A stretch of DNA of 8,747 nt from Bacteroidales bacterium UBA6346 (GTDB taxonomy: Bacteria; Bacteroidota; Bacteroidia; Bacteroidales; UBA932), in the NCBI GenBank assembly GCA_002438905.1, contig DJSA01000004.1:650-9396 (forward strand). The letters are read 5' to 3'. Every line of letters starts with the position of its first letter. Position 1 is the first letter of the stretch. The translations under genes and the position numbers were made by a program. The notes under the pieces were generated by a model. It made no database searches. It worked only from the letters and a program-made list of their open reading frames with translations, and was not told the origin of the DNA. Positions 6,211 through 8,747 of the stretch are shown piece by piece.

Positions 6211-7413
6211 ATGTATATGAAAAAGTCTGTTTGTCTGTATTTTCAGGTTCATCAACCGCTGCGGTTGAGGCAATACAGGTTCTTCGACATCGGCAAGAAC
6301 TCCCATTATTACGATGACTTTACGAACCGCACCATTCTCAGGCGTGTCGCGAAAAAGTGCTATCTTCCGATGAATGAGTTGCTCCTTGAGCAGATCAATG
6401 AGAACAAAGGGGCCTTCAAGGTGGCGTTTTCCATCACCGGAACGGCTCTGGAGCAGTTTGACCGCTATTGTCCTGAGGTTCTTGACAGTTTCCGAGCTCT
6501 TGCCCGGACGGGCTGCGTGGAGTTCCTTTCTGAAACTTATTACCACTCTCTCGCGTCCCTCGCCTCGGAGTCCGAGTTCAAGCACCAGGTGCTCAAGCAC
6601 AAGGCTGCCATTGAACATTATTTCGGAGTCACCCCGACAGCATTCCGTAACACTGAGTTGATTTATTCGGATGACATTGCCGGCATGGTTGATTCATTGG
6701 GATTCAAGACCATACTCACCGAGGGGGCAAAGCATGTCCTCGGTTGGCAGAGTCCGAACTATGTCTACAAGTCGACCGCAAAGCATTCGCAGAAACTCCT
6801 TCTCCGCAATTCCGGACTGAGTGACGACATTGCTTTTCGTTTCTCCGACCGGAATTGGGAGAACTGGCCTGTGACTGCGGATAAATACCTCTCTTGGCTC
6901 AAGGCCGGCGATGGTGAGATTGTGAACCTCTTTATGGACTACGAGACCTTCGGCGAGCATCAGAGCGCTGCATCGGGAATATTCGACTTCATGAAGTTCC
7001 TTCCTTCGACGATTATCGCCGATGGCGGGTTCGAGTTCGTGACGCCGTCACGCGCCGCAAAGAAGCATAAGGCCGTTTCCGTACTCGACGTACCTGATCC
7101 GATCTCATGGGCCGATGAGGAGCGTGACACATCAGCTTGGCTTGGAAACGAGCTTCAGAACGAGGCTTTCAGCAAGCTCTACTCTCTTTCCGAGAAGCTC
7201 GCGCTGCTCAATGATGCCGAACTCTGGGCTGATTTCGGGCATTTGCAGGAAAGCGATCACTTCTATTACATGTGTACGAAATATTTCTCGGATGGTGCCG
7301 TGCATGAGTATTTCAACCCTTATGACACGCCTTACGAGGCATTTATCAACTATATGAACGTACTGAGCGACTTCATGATCCGCGTGGATCAGGCATTGTC
7401 CTCAAAGGAATAA
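6211..7413 (+). CDS. GH57 family alpha-amylase-like / alpha-glucan-processing enzyme
   Basis: GH57 enzymes are retaining alpha-glucan hydrolases or transferases. At 400 residues this is a short, single-domain member without a signal peptide, so it acts in the cytoplasm. The conserved regions appear in order: VHQP (13-16), FSITGTALEQ, ETYYHSL from E108, FRNTELIYSDD with the expected nucleophile E149, and LFMDYETFGEH with the expected acid/base D243. A helical C-terminal part includes AWLGNELQNEAF. The FRNTELIY block and the spacing of about 94 residues between the catalytic pair resemble the archaeal Methanocaldococcus alpha-amylase subgroup as I recall it. The start could be 6211 or the ATG at 6217, which gives the more usual MKKSVCLYFQVHQP. 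The gap to the GT4 gene is 47 bases and to GT3 only 9. Whether it hydrolyses, transfers or branches cannot be told from sequence alone. Confidence 0.92.
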   Translation: MYMKKSVCLYFQVHQPLRLRQYRFFDIGKNSHYYDDFTNRTILRRVAKKCYLPMNELLLEQINENKGAFKVAFSITGTALEQFDRYCPEVLDSFRALARTGCVEFLSETYYHSLASLASESEFKHQVLKHKAAIEHYFGVTPTAFRNTELIYSDDIAGMVDSLGFKTILTEGAKHVLGWQSPNYVYKSTAKHSQKLLLRNSGLSDDIAFRFSDRNWENWPVTADKYLSWLKAGDGEIVNLFMDYETFGEHQSAASGIFDFMKFLPSTIIADGGFEFVTPSRAAKKHKAVSVLDVPDPISWADEERDTSAWLGNELQNEAFSKLYSLSEKLALLNDAELWADFGHLQESDHFYYMCTKYFSDGAVHEYFNPYDTPYEAFINYMNVLSDFMIRVDQALSSKE

Positions 7414-7422
7414 ACGCAATAA

Positions 7423-8747
7423 ATGGAACAAAACATCATCAGGCCGGACTATCTGTTTGAAGTCAGCTGGGAAGTCTGCAACAAGGTAGGCGGGATCTAT
7501 ACGGTCATCGCGACCAAGGCACTGAATCTCAAGGCTGAGTATAAGCGTCACCACATCCTCATCGGACCGGACGTCTGGATGCAGACGGAGAGCAATCCTG
7601 ACTTCACGGAGGAACCGCTCCTCTTCAAGTCCTGGAAGGCAGCCGCTGCGGCGGAGGGGCTCCGCGTGAGAATCGGCAAGTGGAACGTGCCGGGGCAGCC
7701 GATTGCCATACTCGTGGACTTCAAGCAGTTCATCACATCGCAGAACGAGATTCTGACTGAATATTGGAAGCGCTTCGGGGTGGATTCCCTCACGGGAAAC
7801 TGGGACTACAAGGAGTCGGCTCTGTTCGGCTATGCCGCCGGAAAGGTCATAGAGAGTTTCTATAAGTATAATCTCTTCCCTTCGGACAAGGTCGTGGCCC
7901 AGTTCCATGAGTGGATGACAGGGGCCGGACTTCTTTATATAAAGGGGACAGGTCTCCCGATAGCGACGGTATTCACTACTCATGCGACTGTCATCGGTCG
8001 CTGCATAGCCGGCAACAACCTGCCTCTCTACGATGCGCTTGACAGTTACGACGCGGATGCAAAGGCACGGGAGTTCAACGTCATCGCACGCCATTCTCTC
8101 GAAAAGACTTCCGCGCAGAATGCCGATGTCTTCACCACTGTCAGCGAGATAACGGCCCGGGAGTGCGGACATTTCCTCGGACGGGCTGTGGATGTCGTGA
8201 CCCCTAACGGATTCGAGCCGAGTTTCACCCCGTCAGACGAGGAATATCCGGCAAAACGCAAGGAAGCGCGTCATCGGCTGATTTCAGTGGCTGCCGCAAT
8301 GTCCGGCACAGAAGTTCCGGACGATGCGATGCTCATGTGCATCGGGGGACGCTACGAGTGGAAGAACAAGGGAATAGATGTGTTCATCGATGCTTTGGAC
8401 AGACTGAATCATTCTGATTACAGCGGTCGTAATATCCAGGCATTCATAATGATACCTTCCGGACATCGTGGCGCGGACAAGGAACTTGCAGCGAAACTCG
8501 GAGGCAACGGTTCGGCATACACGACACAGATTTCACACTATCTGATGAACCCTGAGTACGATGCCATATCCCATCGTCTTGCGCAACTCGGGCTCGACAA
8601 TTCGGAGCACACGAAGGTCAAGGTATATTTCATCCCGTCCTATCTCAACGGAAACGACGGCATATTCAATATGTCCTACTATGACCTTCTCAACGGAATG
8701 GATCTCGCCGTGTTCCCGTCCTACTACGAGCCTTGGGGATATACCCC
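7423..8747 (+). CDS. Glycogen synthase, eukaryotic-type GT3 (3' end outside window)
   Basis: This enzyme elongates alpha-1,4-glucan chains from a nucleotide sugar; family members studied in eukaryotes use UDP-glucose. The 441 visible residues align well by eye with animal and yeast glycogen synthase: FEVSWEVCNKVGGIYTVI at 12-29, AQFHEWMTGAGL, VFTTHATVIGR, DVFTTVSEITARE, DVVTPNGFEP, GGRYEWKNKG with R310 and K316, and FPSYYEPWGYTP. E436 is the first Glu of the E-x7-E motif; the second should be residue 444, just past the edge. The N-terminal phosphorylation extension of animal enzymes is absent; the glucose-6-phosphate-sensing Arg cluster lies beyond the window. The ATG at 7423 is 9 bases after the GH57 stop and has an A-rich leader. 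The stop codon is not in the window. Family assignment is firm; donor preference is inferred. Confidence 0.95.
   Translation, partial: MEQNIIRPDYLFEVSWEVCNKVGGIYTVIATKALNLKAEYKRHHILIGPDVWMQTESNPDFTEEPLLFKSWKAAAAAEGLRVRIGKWNVPGQPIAILVDFKQFITSQNEILTEYWKRFGVDSLTGNWDYKESALFGYAAGKVIESFYKYNLFPSDKVVAQFHEWMTGAGLLYIKGTGLPIATVFTTHATVIGRCIAGNNLPLYDALDSYDADAKAREFNVIARHSLEKTSAQNADVFTTVSEITARECGHFLGRAVDVVTPNGFEPSFTPSDEEYPAKRKEARHRLISVAAAMSGTEVPDDAMLMCIGGRYEWKNKGIDVFIDALDRLNHSDYSGRNIQAFIMIPSGHRGADKELAAKLGGNGSAYTTQISHYLMNPEYDAISHRLAQLGLDNSEHTKVKVYFIPSYLNGNDGIFNMSYYDLLNGMDLAVFPSYYEPWGYT

Noticed and set aside
7402..8172. 256-codon minus-strand open frame opposite the GT3 gene
   Set aside because: It mirrors conserved GT3 motifs on the + strand, and no homology or start context supports it.

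Overview
The window looks like chromosomal DNA of a Bacteroidales (Bacteroidota) bacterium of moderate GC content. The evidence is the protein set (a eukaryotic-type GT3 glycogen synthase with a GH13_8-like branching enzyme, a GH133 debrancher, a GT4 and a GH57), the A-rich leaders without Shine-Dalgarno sequences before most start codons, and a perfect Bacteroides-type -7 element (TAnnTTTG) inside glgB. I cannot place it more precisely. Every gene is on the + strand and coding density is very high. No tRNA, rRNA, insertion sequence, CRISPR array, attachment site or defence gene was seen, and no gap between genes exceeds 100 bases.

Layout: (1) 2-717, the end of xseA and the small xseB gene, the two subunits of exonuclease VII, a DNA-repair nuclease unrelated to what follows. 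A perfect 10-bp inverted repeat spans the xseA stop codon, and a second imperfect hairpin lies between xseB and glgB. (2) 790-8747, a tightly packed glycogen cluster: branching enzyme glgB, a GH133-type debranching enzyme, a GT4 glycosyltransferase that overlaps the debrancher by 4 bases, a GH57 alpha-glucan enzyme, and a GT3 glycogen synthase that runs off the right edge in the middle of its catalytic motif.

Together the five enzymes can build and remodel an alpha-1,4/1,6-glucan store. GT3 (probably with UDP-glucose) elongates, GlgB adds alpha-1,6 branches, the GH133 enzyme removes branch stubs, GH57 cuts or transfers alpha-1,4 chains, and GT4 either makes primers or is a second elongating enzyme. 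No ADP-glucose pyrophosphorylase (glgC), phosphorylase (glgP) or 4-alpha-glucanotransferase (malQ) is visible here. Spacing (gaps of 53, -4, 47 and 9 bases) suggests one operon from glgB onward.

No wholly new system is evident. The points most worth a second look are the eukaryote-like enzyme set in a bacterium, two different synthase-type transferases side by side, a possible Asp-to-Asn change at a conserved position of the debrancher, and a promoter-like AT-rich island inside glgB.
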